Shown here: positions 32,665 to 40,405 of the stretch, one piece after another
How positions within the stretch are numbered: the first letter of the stretch is position 1
How the letters are laid out: every line of letters starts with the position of its first letter
From: Collimonas sp. OK412
Lineage (GTDB): Bacteria; Pseudomonadota; Gammaproteobacteria; Burkholderiales; Burkholderiaceae_D
Length of the DNA: 46,263 bases
Reading direction: 5' to 3'
Assembly: GCF_900112135.1 (NCBI RefSeq)
Contig: NZ_FOLC01000031.1
Coordinates: 1-46,263, forward strand
The notes under the pieces: generated by a model
Told to the model about the DNA's origin: nothing
The model's database searches: none
What the model saw: the letters and a program-made list of their open reading frames with translations, nothing else
Program-made: the position numbers and the translations under genes

Positions 32665-33633
32665 TTAGTCGGCGATTGGATCCATGCTTTTCGGCAGTTG
32701 TTCAACGAGTGCATCCACCGCCAGCCGCAAGCGCAACGGCATGTGAGCCACACTAGGCCAGAGGGCGTAACAGTCCACCGCGGCACCGGGTTGGTCGTCC
32801 AATACGCTCACCAATTGCCCCCTGCGCAGGCGCTCCCGGACCAGCCATTCGGGTAGCCAGGCTAGGCCCAGGCCAACCGTGGCTGCGTCCGCAATGGCCT
32901 CCAGATCATCTAGTTGCAGGCGGGAGTTCAGTGGCGTATTCACAATGCGGCCGGTCGCATCGGGCAACTGCCAGACATTAATGCGATCGGCACGGCGGTA
33001 AAGCAAGATACTATGCGCGGCCAGTTCGGTCGTGCTCTGCGGACGCCCATGTGCAGCGAGGTAGGCCGGCGACGCGCACACCAGCTTGCGCTGCACCCCC
33101 AGCTTGCGCGCCCGCAGGCCTTCGCTCTCGGTCCCAAGTAAGCCGCTGCGGATGGCGAGATCAAAGCCTTCAGCCAGCACATCCACAGTACGGTCGCTGA
33201 AACTCAAATGCAGGTCAAGCGATGGATGCTGCCGCGCCAGATTCAGCAAGATGGGTGCGATGCAGTGGCGACCGAACAGCACGGGCATGGAGACGCGCAG
33301 CCGCCCCGTCATTTCGTGCCGGCCGGACGCCATCTGTGCCTCCGCCGCTTGCAGCTCAGCCTGCGCTCGAGCGCAGTGCTCGTAGTAGATCTGGCCCTCG
33401 TCGGTCAGGCTCTGTACCCGCGTCGTGCGATGGAACAGCCGGGTAGCCAAACGCGCCTCCAGCCGGGCCATCGCCTTGCCTACCGCCGAGCGCGTCAGCC
33501 CCAGGTGCTCCGCCGCGCTGGTGAAGCCGCCCAAGCGCACCACTTCCAAAAACACAGTGACCCCATCGAAACGTTCCTGCCGCTCGGGAACCGCGCTCAT
33601 CAAAGCTATTGGGGAATCCAGTTCCTTCATCAT
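32665..33633 (-). CDS. LysR-family transcriptional regulator
   Basis: 322 residues from ATG 33633; a second ATG at 33600 is possible. The HTH spans FLEVVRLGGFTSAAEHLGLT and RSAVGKAMARLEARL; the effector domain follows, with GRLRVSMPVLFGRHCIAP and CASPAYLAAHGRPQ. It is divergent from the operon starting at 33742. The 108-nt gap contains an inverted repeat with the spacing expected for LysR binding. It therefore probably controls the flavodoxin-like/DJ-1/amidohydrolase genes; the inducer is unknown, perhaps an aromatic acid. Confidence 0.9.
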   Translation of the reverse strand: MMKELDSPIALMSAVPERQERFDGVTVFLEVVRLGGFTSAAEHLGLTRSAVGKAMARLEARLATRLFHRTTRVQSLTDEGQIYYEHCARAQAELQAAEAQMASGRHEMTGRLRVSMPVLFGRHCIAPILLNLARQHPSLDLHLSFSDRTVDVLAEGFDLAIRSGLLGTESEGLRARKLGVQRKLVCASPAYLAAHGRPQSTTELAAHSILLYRRADRINVWQLPDATGRIVNTPLNSRLQLDDLEAIADAATVGLGLAWLPEWLVRERLRRGQLVSVLDDQPGAAVDCYALWPSVAHMPLRLRLAVDALVEQLPKSMDPIAD

Positions 33634-33654
33634 TGGAATATCTTTCTACATTGG

Positions 33655-33682
33655 ATCGTATTTTTCCACTTTATCATACGAT
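33655..33682. promoter_or_regulatory. LysR operator candidate
   Basis: ATCGTA (33655-33660) and TACGAT (33677-33682) are separated by a 16-nt AT-rich spacer, 22 nt from the LysR start and 60 nt from the flavodoxin-like start. The length and divergent position suit a LysR recognition/activation site. Confidence 0.5.
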
Positions 33683-33741
33683 TACTTGCTGCAGTGGGAA
33701 TTCAGGGCGACAAACCAGAAAATTTTGAACAGGAAAACTAC

Positions 33742-34311
33742 ATGCTGATTTCAATTGTTTACGACAGCGGCTGGGGCCATACCGCCAGGCAGGCGCAAAG
33801 CGTAGCCGAGGGCGTGCGCCGGGTGGCAGACGCCGAGGCACGACTGATTCCAGTGGCGGAAGGTGCTATCCCCTGGGACGTGTTTGCGGCCAGCGATGCC
33901 ATCGTCTTCGGTTCGCCGACGTACAACGGCGCTCCCAGCGCGCGCTTCAAGCAATTTTGCGAAGACTCGACCAAGCCGGTCTGGAGCGAGATGAAATGGC
34001 GTGACAAGGTGGCCGCCGGTTTCACCAACTCGGGCGCGCAAAACGGCGACAAGCTGCACTCGCTGATCTCCATGGCGCTGTTTGCGGCCCAGCACGGCAT
34101 GTTGTGGGTCGGGCTCGATCTGATGCCCGGCAACGATAGCAGTCGTGGCAGCGTGCATGACCTCAATCGCCTGGGCAGCTGGTTGGGCGCGATGGCGCAA
34201 TCCAATGGCGACCAAGGACCGGATGACACCCCCATCAAGAGCGACCTCGACACCGCTGCCTACCTTGGGCAGCGCGTGGCGGAGACCGTGCGCCGACTTC
34301 AAGCCGTTTGA
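33742..34311 (+). CDS. Flavodoxin-fold NAD(P)H:quinone reductase (WrbA-like)
   Basis: 189 residues from ATG 33742, preceded by CAGGAAAAC. The FMN phosphate loop is VYDSGWGHTARQAQSVAEGV, and FGSPTYNGAPSARFKQFCED is the second FMN-contact segment. FTNSGAQNGDKLHSLISM corresponds to the WrbA helix region. Proteins of this type reduce quinones with NAD(P)H in two-electron steps. It is the first gene of a plus-strand operon under the divergent LysR regulator. Confidence 0.87.
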   Translation: MLISIVYDSGWGHTARQAQSVAEGVRRVADAEARLIPVAEGAIPWDVFAASDAIVFGSPTYNGAPSARFKQFCEDSTKPVWSEMKWRDKVAAGFTNSGAQNGDKLHSLISMALFAAQHGMLWVGLDLMPGNDSSRGSVHDLNRLGSWLGAMAQSNGDQGPDDTPIKSDLDTAAYLGQRVAETVRRLQAV

Positions 34312-34338
34312 CCCATTTTTTTGACCAAGGAGCCTCAT

Positions 34339-34635
34339 ATGAAACTGCTTTGCCTCGACATCCCGCAGCCAGGTGCTAGCCTGGAAAAATACCAACCACA
34401 TATGCTGGACGAACTCCGTCACACCTGGCAGTTGTACAAGGGCGGTATCGTGCGCGACATCTATTTTCGCCAGGATCGCCCCGGCGTCGCCATCATCGCC
34501 GAGTGCGAATCGGTTGAAGCCGCGAGGCAAGTCTTGGGCGAGTTTCCGCTGGCCAAGGCTGGGCTGATTGGCTGGGACGTCATCCCACTTGGCCCTTTCC
34601 ACTGGGAAGCGCTCTTCGCGCCTGGCAACAACTGA
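34339..34635 (+). CDS. Small dimeric alpha/beta-barrel protein (muconolactone isomerase-like)
   Basis: 98 residues from ATG 34339 with AAGGAG 6 nt upstream. MKLLCLDIPQP, the helix after LEKYQPHMLDEL, IVRDIYFRQDRPGVAIIAEC and the helix SVEAARQVLGEFPL give the beta-alpha-beta-beta-alpha-beta order of dimeric ferredoxin-like barrels. Muconolactone isomerases are one such group and fit a catabolic operon, but the catalytic residues cannot be verified here. It lies 27 nt after the flavodoxin-like gene. Confidence 0.65.
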   Translation: MKLLCLDIPQPGASLEKYQPHMLDELRHTWQLYKGGIVRDIYFRQDRPGVAIIAECESVEAARQVLGEFPLAKAGLIGWDVIPLGPFHWEALFAPGNN

Positions 34636-34723
34636 CACTTGCAAGTCGTCGGTCTGTATGCCCGACGACTTGCGAAGCAGGCCTCCAAGCCTTTATGGCC
34701 CCTTCAAACAGGAATCCACCATC

Positions 34724-35419
34724 ATGACCAAGCAAGCTTCTGAACTCAAGCCGATCCTTTTCGTCGTCACCAGCAATGCAGTAAAGGGAGCGACGGGTAT
34801 TCCGACCGGTTTTAACCTGGCCGAAGTTACTCATCCGCTGGAAAAATTACAAGCAGCAGGCCTTCAGGTGGAGTACGCCTCGCCCTTGGGCGGCGCCGCA
34901 CCGCTGGATGGGCTGGAAGACATGAACGATCCGGTCATTGCCCGCTATTGGGCCGACGCCGATTTTCGCCACGCCATCGCTCACACGCTGTGCCTGGATG
35001 ATGTCGATCCTTCGCGCTACTCGGCGATCTTCTTTGCGGGCGGTCACGGCACGATGTGGGACTTCCCCGACAGCGTCGCCGCGCAAAAAGCCATTCGCGA
35101 AATCGATGCGGCAGGAGGTATCGTCTCGGCGGTGTGCCATGGCCCGGCGGCCCTGGTCAACGCGCGCCGTGCCGATGGCAGCCTGCTGGTGGCAAACAAG
35201 CGAGTGGCAGCCTTTACCGACGGCGAGGAAGAGGAAGTGCAATCCACGCACGTTGTGCCTTTTCTGCTGGCGTCCACGCTTAACGAACGCGGCGCACACC
35301 ACCAGAACGCCGCCAACTGGGCCGACAACGTGGTCGTCGATGGCCGCCTCATCACCGGACAGAATCCGCAGTCCGCTGCGAGCCTGGGCGAAGCGCTGCG
35401 CGACGCCTTATTGGCGTGA
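34724..35419 (+). CDS. DJ-1/PfpI-superfamily protein (type 1 glutamine amidotransferase-like)
   Basis: 231 residues from ATG 34724. LFVVTSNAVKGATG and PTGFNLAEVTHPL begin the fold; FFAGGHGTMWDFPD gives the conserved loop; the nucleophile is the Cys of SAVCHGPAALVNA. The active-site His and acidic partner fit the Hsp31/glyoxalase III group, which detoxifies methylglyoxal or acts as a chaperone. The substrate is not visible. It is the third gene of the LysR-linked operon. Confidence 0.87.
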   Translation: MTKQASELKPILFVVTSNAVKGATGIPTGFNLAEVTHPLEKLQAAGLQVEYASPLGGAAPLDGLEDMNDPVIARYWADADFRHAIAHTLCLDDVDPSRYSAIFFAGGHGTMWDFPDSVAAQKAIREIDAAGGIVSAVCHGPAALVNARRADGSLLVANKRVAAFTDGEEEEVQSTHVVPFLLASTLNERGAHHQNAANWADNVVVDGRLITGQNPQSAASLGEALRDALLA

Positions 35420-35448
35420 TCAGCCACTGACACGAGAAAGAGAATATC

Positions 35449-36480
35449 GTGAAACTGATCTGCGTCGAAGAGCACGTACTCGATCCCGCCATCGGAGCGG
35501 CCACGCAGGGCCTAGTCCGCGCCGAGGCCCCCTACCTTTCCGACTGGGGCAGCCGCGTGGTCGATGGTCGGCAAGTTGTCGATCCCAGCCGTCCGCATGT
35601 CATCGCACCCAGCGAGTCCGCCCGCAAAGCCTTGGAAACGGGCGAACCGCGCCTGGCCGACATGGACGCGGCAAGCATTGACATGCAGGTGCTCTCCTAT
35701 GGCGGCTTTCCTCAGTTGCTGCCTGTCGCGCAATCCATCGACCTGAATCGTGCCGCCAACGACAGACTGGCGCTGGCAGCGCAGGCCCATCCTGCCCGCT
35801 TCGCCGGCTTCGCCACCCTGCCTTGGCAAGCGCCGGAGGCAGCCGCCCGCGAACTGGAGCGGGCGGTGAAACAGTTGGGCCTCAAAGGTGCGCTCATCAA
35901 TGGCCGTCCCGGCGGCACCTTCCTGGACGATCCGCGCTACGCGCCCGTCCTCGCCGCTCTCGACGAACTGAAGGTGCCGCTATATGTCCACCCCGGCCTG
36001 CCGCTGCCCGCCGTGCAAGCGCCGTACTATGGCGGCTTCGAGCGCGAACTCAGCGCACGGCTTGCCATGTTTGCCTGGGGCTGGCACAACGAAGCAGGTA
36101 TCCAGGTTGTTCGCATGCTGCTCGCAGGCGTGTTCGACCGCTATCCCGGACTGCAGCTTATCAGCGGCCATTGGGGTGAGATGGTGCCGTTCTTCCTGCA
36201 AAGGCTGGAAGACTCGATTCCGCAAGAAGCCTCCGGCCTCCAGCGTCCAATCGTGCAGACCTATCGCGAGCATGTGTACGTATCGCCCAGCGGCATGCTC
36301 ACGCTGCCGCACTTCCAGTTCATACACGCACTGATGGGAGCGGAGCGCATTCTGTACTCTGTCGACTACCCCTATCAGAGTCTGGACGGCGCGCGGGCCT
36401 TCATCGAGCGCCTGCCTGTCAGCGACACCGACAAGGCCCTCATCGCCCACGGCAACGCTGAACGGCTGTTGCATTTGTAA
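35449..36480 (+). CDS. Amidohydrolase_2 family protein, possible aromatic-acid decarboxylase
   Basis: 343 residues. Metal ligands: the EEH motif (CVEEHV, residues 5-10), His in YVHPGLPLP, His in ISGHWGEM, and Asp in YSVDYPYQS. EEH replacing the usual HxH is a mark of the ACMSD/gamma-resorcylate decarboxylase group of TIM-barrel enzymes, which perform non-oxidative decarboxylation. The closing HGNAERLLHL is also typical. It lies 29 nt after the DJ-1-like gene. A role in breaking down a hydroxy-aromatic acid is an inference from family and operon. Confidence 0.85.
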   Translation: MKLICVEEHVLDPAIGAATQGLVRAEAPYLSDWGSRVVDGRQVVDPSRPHVIAPSESARKALETGEPRLADMDAASIDMQVLSYGGFPQLLPVAQSIDLNRAANDRLALAAQAHPARFAGFATLPWQAPEAAARELERAVKQLGLKGALINGRPGGTFLDDPRYAPVLAALDELKVPLYVHPGLPLPAVQAPYYGGFERELSARLAMFAWGWHNEAGIQVVRMLLAGVFDRYPGLQLISGHWGEMVPFFLQRLEDSIPQEASGLQRPIVQTYREHVYVSPSGMLTLPHFQFIHALMGAERILYSVDYPYQSLDGARAFIERLPVSDTDKALIAHGNAERLLHL

Positions 36481-36503
36481 TCTGACATCGAGAAGGAACC
36501 AGC

Positions 36504-36851
36504 ATGACACAAGGAATCGACAATAAAGTGGTCGTCATCACCGGCGGCAGCAGTGGTCTGGGCGCGGAAACAGCGCGTCATTTGACACGGGCCGGCGCCA
36601 AGGTCGTGCTGGGGGCGCGGCGCTTGGATCGCCTGCACGCGCTCGCGGAAGAGCTCGGCCTGGGTGCCGAGAGCGTCGTGCAAACCGACGTCACCGATCA
36701 CGCACAAGTTCAGGTGCTCGTGAACCGCGCCGTGGACTTGCATGGTCGCATCGATGTGATGCTTAACAACGCGGGAGTGATGGTCGACTCCTGTCGGCAT
36801 TGCTTGGCTTGTGAGAGTGGACCCGAGCAGCCAAAAGAAAAAAGCGCTTAA
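36504..36851 (+). pseudogene. Short-chain dehydrogenase truncated after the NNAG motif
   Basis: The frame opens as a good SDR: KVVVITGGSSGLGAETARHL, an ARRLDRLH segment and IDVMLNNAGVM. It then departs from the family near residue 93 (about base 36780) and ends in unrelated VDSCRHCLACESGPEQPKE. The catalytic Ser and YxxxK are absent, so the product cannot be active. The break lies ~55 nt before the long inverted repeat and ~150 nt before tRNA-Ser, suggesting a deletion or integration event at the tRNA. Confidence 0.8.
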
Positions 36852-36891
36852 TAATCAAATTATCTATTTGATTATTAAGCGCTTTTTTCTT
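36835..36891. terminator. 26-bp perfect inverted repeat, bidirectional terminator of tRNA-Ser
   Basis: Two perfect 26-base arms (36835-36860 and 36866-36891) enclose the loop TATCT. Each arm contains GCGCTTAATAATCAAAT or its complement, with a run of six A or T at the base. The run gives a T tract in both directions. It lies 36 nt downstream of the tRNA-Ser 3' end. The stem is unusually long and perfect for a terminator. Confidence 0.8.
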
Positions 36892-36926
36892 GCTCTCCCA
36901 GATAATTATCTGAGCAGCTGACTCTT

Positions 36927-37017
36927 TGGCGGAGAGACGGGGATTCGAACCCCGGATAGGCTATGAACCTATACACGCTTTCCAGGCGTGCGACTTCAAC
37001 CACTCATCCATCTCTCC
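36927..37017 (-). tRNA. tRNA-Ser(GGA)
   Basis: On the minus strand GGAGAGA (5' end at 37017) pairs with TCTCTCC; G73 and an encoded CCA follow (36930-36927). The anticodon loop reads CTGGAAA within the CACGCCTGGAAAGCGTG stem-loop, giving anticodon GGA. The long variable arm (TATAGGTTCATAGCCTA) is the class II feature of serine tRNAs, and GGTTCGAATCC forms the T arm. A minus-strand TATAAT lies upstream at 37066-37071. Confidence 0.97.
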
Positions 37018-37065
37018 TGCAGCTACAACAACGTTTCGCGAGATTTGATTTTCGCGAAGCCGCGT

Positions 37066-37071
37066 ATTATA
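37066..37071 (-). promoter_or_regulatory. tRNA-Ser promoter (-10 element)
   Basis: A perfect TATAAT on the minus strand, 49 nt before the mature tRNA 5' end, followed by a GC-rich stretch (ACGCGGC). The -35 is not clear. The leader contains an inverted repeat (TTCGCGA and TCGCGAA, 37035-37057). Confidence 0.5.
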
Positions 37072-37156
37072 GCAACAAATCCGGCAGAAACAGAAATTTC
37101 TCTTCAGCACCCCGCTCAAGTCCTGTTTACAACCCTCTACGTCCATCGACAAGGAC

Positions 37157-39139
37157 TTATTGGGCTTCCTTGAGCTGTTCCAGGATCGCCGGATTTTCCA
37201 AAGTGGAAACATCCTGGGTGATTTCCTCGCCTTTTGCCAGCACCCGCAGCAGGCGCCGCATGATCTTGCCGGAACGGGTTTTCGGCAGGTTGTCGCCGAA
37301 GCGGATTTCGCGCGGCTTGGCGATCGGGCCGATTTCCTTGGCGACCCAGTCGCGCAGTTCCTTGGCGATCTGCTTGGCTTCTTCTCCTGTGGGGCGGCTG
37401 CGCTTGAGGACCACGAAAGCGCAGATCGCTTCGCCGGTGGTTTCATCCGGCTTGCCGACCACGGCGGCTTCGGCCACCATCGGATTGGCCACCAGCGCCG
37501 ATTCGATTTCCATGGTGCCCATGCGGTGGCCGGAGACGTTCAGCACATCGTCGATGCGGCCGGTGATGGTGAAATAGCCGGTGTCCTTGTTGCGGATCGC
37601 GCCATCGCCGGCGAGGTAGAGCTTGCCGCCGAACTCAGGCGGGAAGTAGGCGCTCTTGAAACGCTCGGGATTGTTCCAGATGGCGCGGATCATCGATGGC
37701 CACGGACGCTTGACGACCAGGATGCCGCCGTTGCCGTCCGGCAGTTCGTGCCCGGCTTCATCGACGATCACCGCCTGGATGCCCGGCAGCGGCAAGGTGC
37801 AGGAACCCGGCACCAGCGGCGTGGCGCCCGGCAGCGGCGAGATCATGTGGCCGCCGGTTTCGGTTTGCCAGAAGGTATCGACAATCGGGCAGCGCTCGCG
37901 GCCGATGTTCTTGTGGTACCACATCCAGGCTTCCGGATTGATCGGCTCGCCGACCGTGCCCAGCAGGCGCAGCGACGACAAATCGTATTTGGACGGATGG
38001 ATGTTTGGGTCGGCGTCGGCGGCCTTGATCAAGGAACGGATCGCCGTCGGCGCGGTGTAGAAAATGGTGGCCTTGTGCCTTTGCACCATATCCCAGAAAC
38101 GGCCGGCGTTGGGGAAGGTCGGCACGCCTTCGAAAATGATCTGGGTGGCGCCGACCGCGGTCGGGCCGTAGGCGATGTAGGTGTGGCCGGTGATCCAGCC
38201 GATGTCGGCGGTGCACCAGTAGACATCGTCGGGCTTGATGTCGAACACCCATTTCATGGTCAGCGCCGCCCACAGCAGGTAGCCGCCGGACGCGTGCTGC
38301 ACGCCCTTCGGCGTGCCGGTGGAGCCGGAGGTGTACAAGATGAACAGCGGATGCTCGGCATCGACCCATTCCGGTTCGCAGGTGTCGGCCTGCGCCGCGA
38401 CCAGTTCATGCAGCCAGAGATCGCGGCCCGCCACGAAATTGATGTCGCCGCCGGTGCGCTTGTAGACCACCACGTTCTTGATGCTGTCGCAGCCGCCCAG
38501 CGCCAGCGCTTCGTCAACGATGGACTTGAGCGGCAGGCGCTTGCCGCCGCGCGCCTGTTCATCGGCGGTCAGCACGGCGACGGCGCCGGCGTCGATGATG
38601 CGTTCCTGCAGCGACTTGGCGGAGAAGCCGCCGAACACCACCGAATGGGTGGCGCCGATACGGGCGCAAGCCTGCATCGCGACCACGCCTTCAACCGACA
38701 TCGGCATATAGATGACGACGCGGTCGCCCTTCTTGATGCCCAGCGATTTCAAGCCGTTGGCGAACTGGCAGACTTTCTTGTGCAGCTCGCGATAGGTGAT
38801 CTTGCTGACATCGCCGCTGTCGGTTTCAAAGATGACCGCGACCTTGTCGGCATTGCCATTCTGCAAATGCACGTCGAGGCAGTTGTAGGAGACGTTCAGC
38901 TTGCCGTCGTCGAACCATTTGTAGAACGGCGCATCGGATTCGTCCAGCACCTTGGTGAAGGGCTTGTGCCATTGCAGGTTCTCGCGGGCCAGGCGGCCCC
39001 AGAATCCTTCGTAATCCTGTTCGGCTTCGGCAACCAGGGCGCGGTAGGCGTCCATGCCGGAAATTGCCGCGGTCCTGGAAAATTCTGCGGGGGCCGGAAA
39101 AATGCGGGTTTCCTGGCCAAAGGTTTCGATGTTCGCCAT
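37157..39139 (-). CDS. acs: Acetyl-CoA synthetase
   Basis: 660 residues, the normal Acs length. The ATP-binding P-loop is [27 protein letters not shown]-type sequence appears as [17 protein letters not shown], and [15 protein letters not shown] is the acetate-site region. The C-terminal TRSGKIMRR carries the Lys that is reversibly acetylated in this family. The enzyme forms acetyl-CoA from acetate, CoA and ATP through acetyl-AMP in the cytoplasm. It stands alone between tRNA-Ser and the DMT transporter gene. Confidence 0.96.
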   Translation of the reverse strand: MANIETFGQETRIFPAPAEFSRTAAISGMDAYRALVAEAEQDYEGFWGRLARENLQWHKPFTKVLDESDAPFYKWFDDGKLNVSYNCLDVHLQNGNADKVAVIFETDSGDVSKITYRELHKKVCQFANGLKSLGIKKGDRVVIYMPMSVEGVVAMQACARIGATHSVVFGGFSAKSLQERIIDAGAVAVLTADEQARGGKRLPLKSIVDEALALGGCDSIKNVVVYKRTGGDINFVAGRDLWLHELVAAQADTCEPEWVDAEHPLFILYTSGSTGTPKGVQHASGGYLLWAALTMKWVFDIKPDDVYWCTADIGWITGHTYIAYGPTAVGATQIIFEGVPTFPNAGRFWDMVQRHKATIFYTAPTAIRSLIKAADADPNIHPSKYDLSSLRLLGTVGEPINPEAWMWYHKNIGRERCPIVDTFWQTETGGHMISPLPGATPLVPGSCTLPLPGIQAVIVDEAGHELPDGNGGILVVKRPWPSMIRAIWNNPERFKSAYFPPEFGGKLYLAGDGAIRNKDTGYFTITGRIDDVLNVSGHRMGTMEIESALVANPMVAEAAVVGKPDETTGEAICAFVVLKRSRPTGEEAKQIAKELRDWVAKEIGPIAKPREIRFGDNLPKTRSGKIMRRLLRVLAKGEEITQDVSTLENPAILEQLKEAQ

Positions 39140-39283
39140 GCTGTCTCCTGCTTTTAATAGTTGACGCTAAACATAAACTTTTACACTTACTCAAGCCTTA
39201 CGTTGCAAGATGCTAACGCTACCAGAGCCTCTCAGTCGGTTATCATCGCACATTCAGCTCATTCCTACAGCCACCTACAGCCC

Positions 39284-40180
39284 ATGCAACACACAAAATC
39301 CTACGTTTACCTGGCGCTGGCCATGATGCTGGTAGGCGCCAATATCGGTTTCGGCAAGGCCATCATCGCCGTAATGCCGGTACTGGTGTTCGGCTTGCTG
39401 CGCTTCGTGATTGCCGTGGTCGTGATGGCGCCGCAATTCTTCAAGGCCGCGCCGCGCCTGCAGCGCCACGAATGGCTGACCTTGTTCGGCCAGGCCTTCT
39501 TCGGCACCTTCCTGTTTACACTGTGCATGCTGTACGGCGTCCAGCACACCACCGCGACCGCCGCCGGCGTCATCACCAGCACCCTGCCGGCGGCGGTGGC
39601 GATCCTGTCGCGCCTGATCCTCAAGGAGCGGCTGCAGCCGCGCACCCTGGCCTCGATCCTGCTGGCGATCGCCGGCATCGCCGTACTCAACCTGAGCAAG
39701 AGCGACAGCGGCGACGGCGGCCAAGCGCCGCTGTTGGGCAACCTGCTGGTGCTGGCCGCGGTAGCCTGCGAAGCCACTTACGTGGTGCTGTCCAAGCGCC
39801 TGACGCAAACCCTGTCGCCGATGCGCATCACCGCCTACAGCCATCTGTTCGGCCTGCTGCTGATGCTGCCGTTCGGGCTGACCGCAGCCCTCTCCTACGA
39901 TTTCAGCCAGGTCACGCCCGGCATGTGGCTGCTGATGTTCTGGTACGCGCTGGCGGCCAGCGTGATCGCGTTCTGGCTATGGCTGACCGGCACCAAGCAC
40001 GTGCAGGCTAACGTCGCCGGCATCTTCACCGCCCTGATGCCGCTGGCGGCGGCTTTCATCGGCGTGGTGTTCCTGCACGAGAGCCTGAGCTGGGGCCACT
40101 TCGCCGCATTGACGCTGGTATTGGCCGGGATTGCGGTGGCCAGCTGGCCGCAGCCCATGAAAACCGTCCAAGAAGTGTAA
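39284..40180 (+). CDS. EamA/DMT-family exporter
   Basis: 298 residues from ATG 39284 (start chosen because the first hydrophobic helix, YVYLALAMMLVGANIGFGK, begins four residues later). Two EamA halves of five transmembrane segments each are visible. FTLCMLYGVQHTTATAAGVI with LPAAVAILSRLILKERLQ ends the first half, and VAGIFTALMPLAAAFIGVVFLHESL ends the second. The family exports metabolites such as amino acids; the substrate is unknown. It is divergent from acs. Confidence 0.9.
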   Translation: MQHTKSYVYLALAMMLVGANIGFGKAIIAVMPVLVFGLLRFVIAVVVMAPQFFKAAPRLQRHEWLTLFGQAFFGTFLFTLCMLYGVQHTTATAAGVITSTLPAAVAILSRLILKERLQPRTLASILLAIAGIAVLNLSKSDSGDGGQAPLLGNLLVLAAVACEATYVVLSKRLTQTLSPMRITAYSHLFGLLLMLPFGLTAALSYDFSQVTPGMWLLMFWYALAASVIAFWLWLTGTKHVQANVAGIFTALMPLAAAFIGVVFLHESLSWGHFAALTLVLAGIAVASWPQPMKTVQEV

Positions 40181-40213
40181 AATAGCGACGCTTTCCCCTT
40201 CCCGACAATTCCA

Positions 40214-40342
40214 ATGAGCAACATGCAAGCATCCGCGCCCAAAAAAGCCATCGGCGTCCTGCCGAACCTGATTTTCATGCGCCGCCGGCTGCAACTGCCG
40301 CTGTACCCGGGCCTGATCCTGGCGCGGACCGTTGATCATTGA
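40214..40342 (+). pseudogene. N-terminal fragment of a UPF0114/YqhA-family membrane protein
   Basis: A 42-codon frame beginning MSNMQASAPKKAIG reads on as VLPNLIFMRRRLQLPLYPGL. This matches the start of UPF0114 (YqhA) proteins, where the segment normally reads like NLIFMSRWLQLPLYLGL. It stops after ILARTVDH, inside the first membrane helix; the remaining ~130 residues are missing. The fragment sits 33 nt after the exporter and 63 nt before fumarase. It is a deletion relic. Confidence 0.65.
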
Positions 40343-40405
40343 TTCCAGCTGTATCCGCACCACCCATTTCCTGACCTTTGACCGAGCATCTTAAAGAGAT
40401 ACGCC

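Noticed and set aside
31655-36851. Prophage or integrase near the tRNA-Ser junction
   Set aside because: No integrase, phage structural or regulatory gene is visible in the window; only the truncated SDR suggests an integration event.
37160-39157. A 665-codon open frame antisense to acs
   Set aside because: It exactly mirrors the acs gene, its translation is rich in His, Gly, Arg and Ala, and it matches no family. High GC at third codon positions produces such antisense frames.
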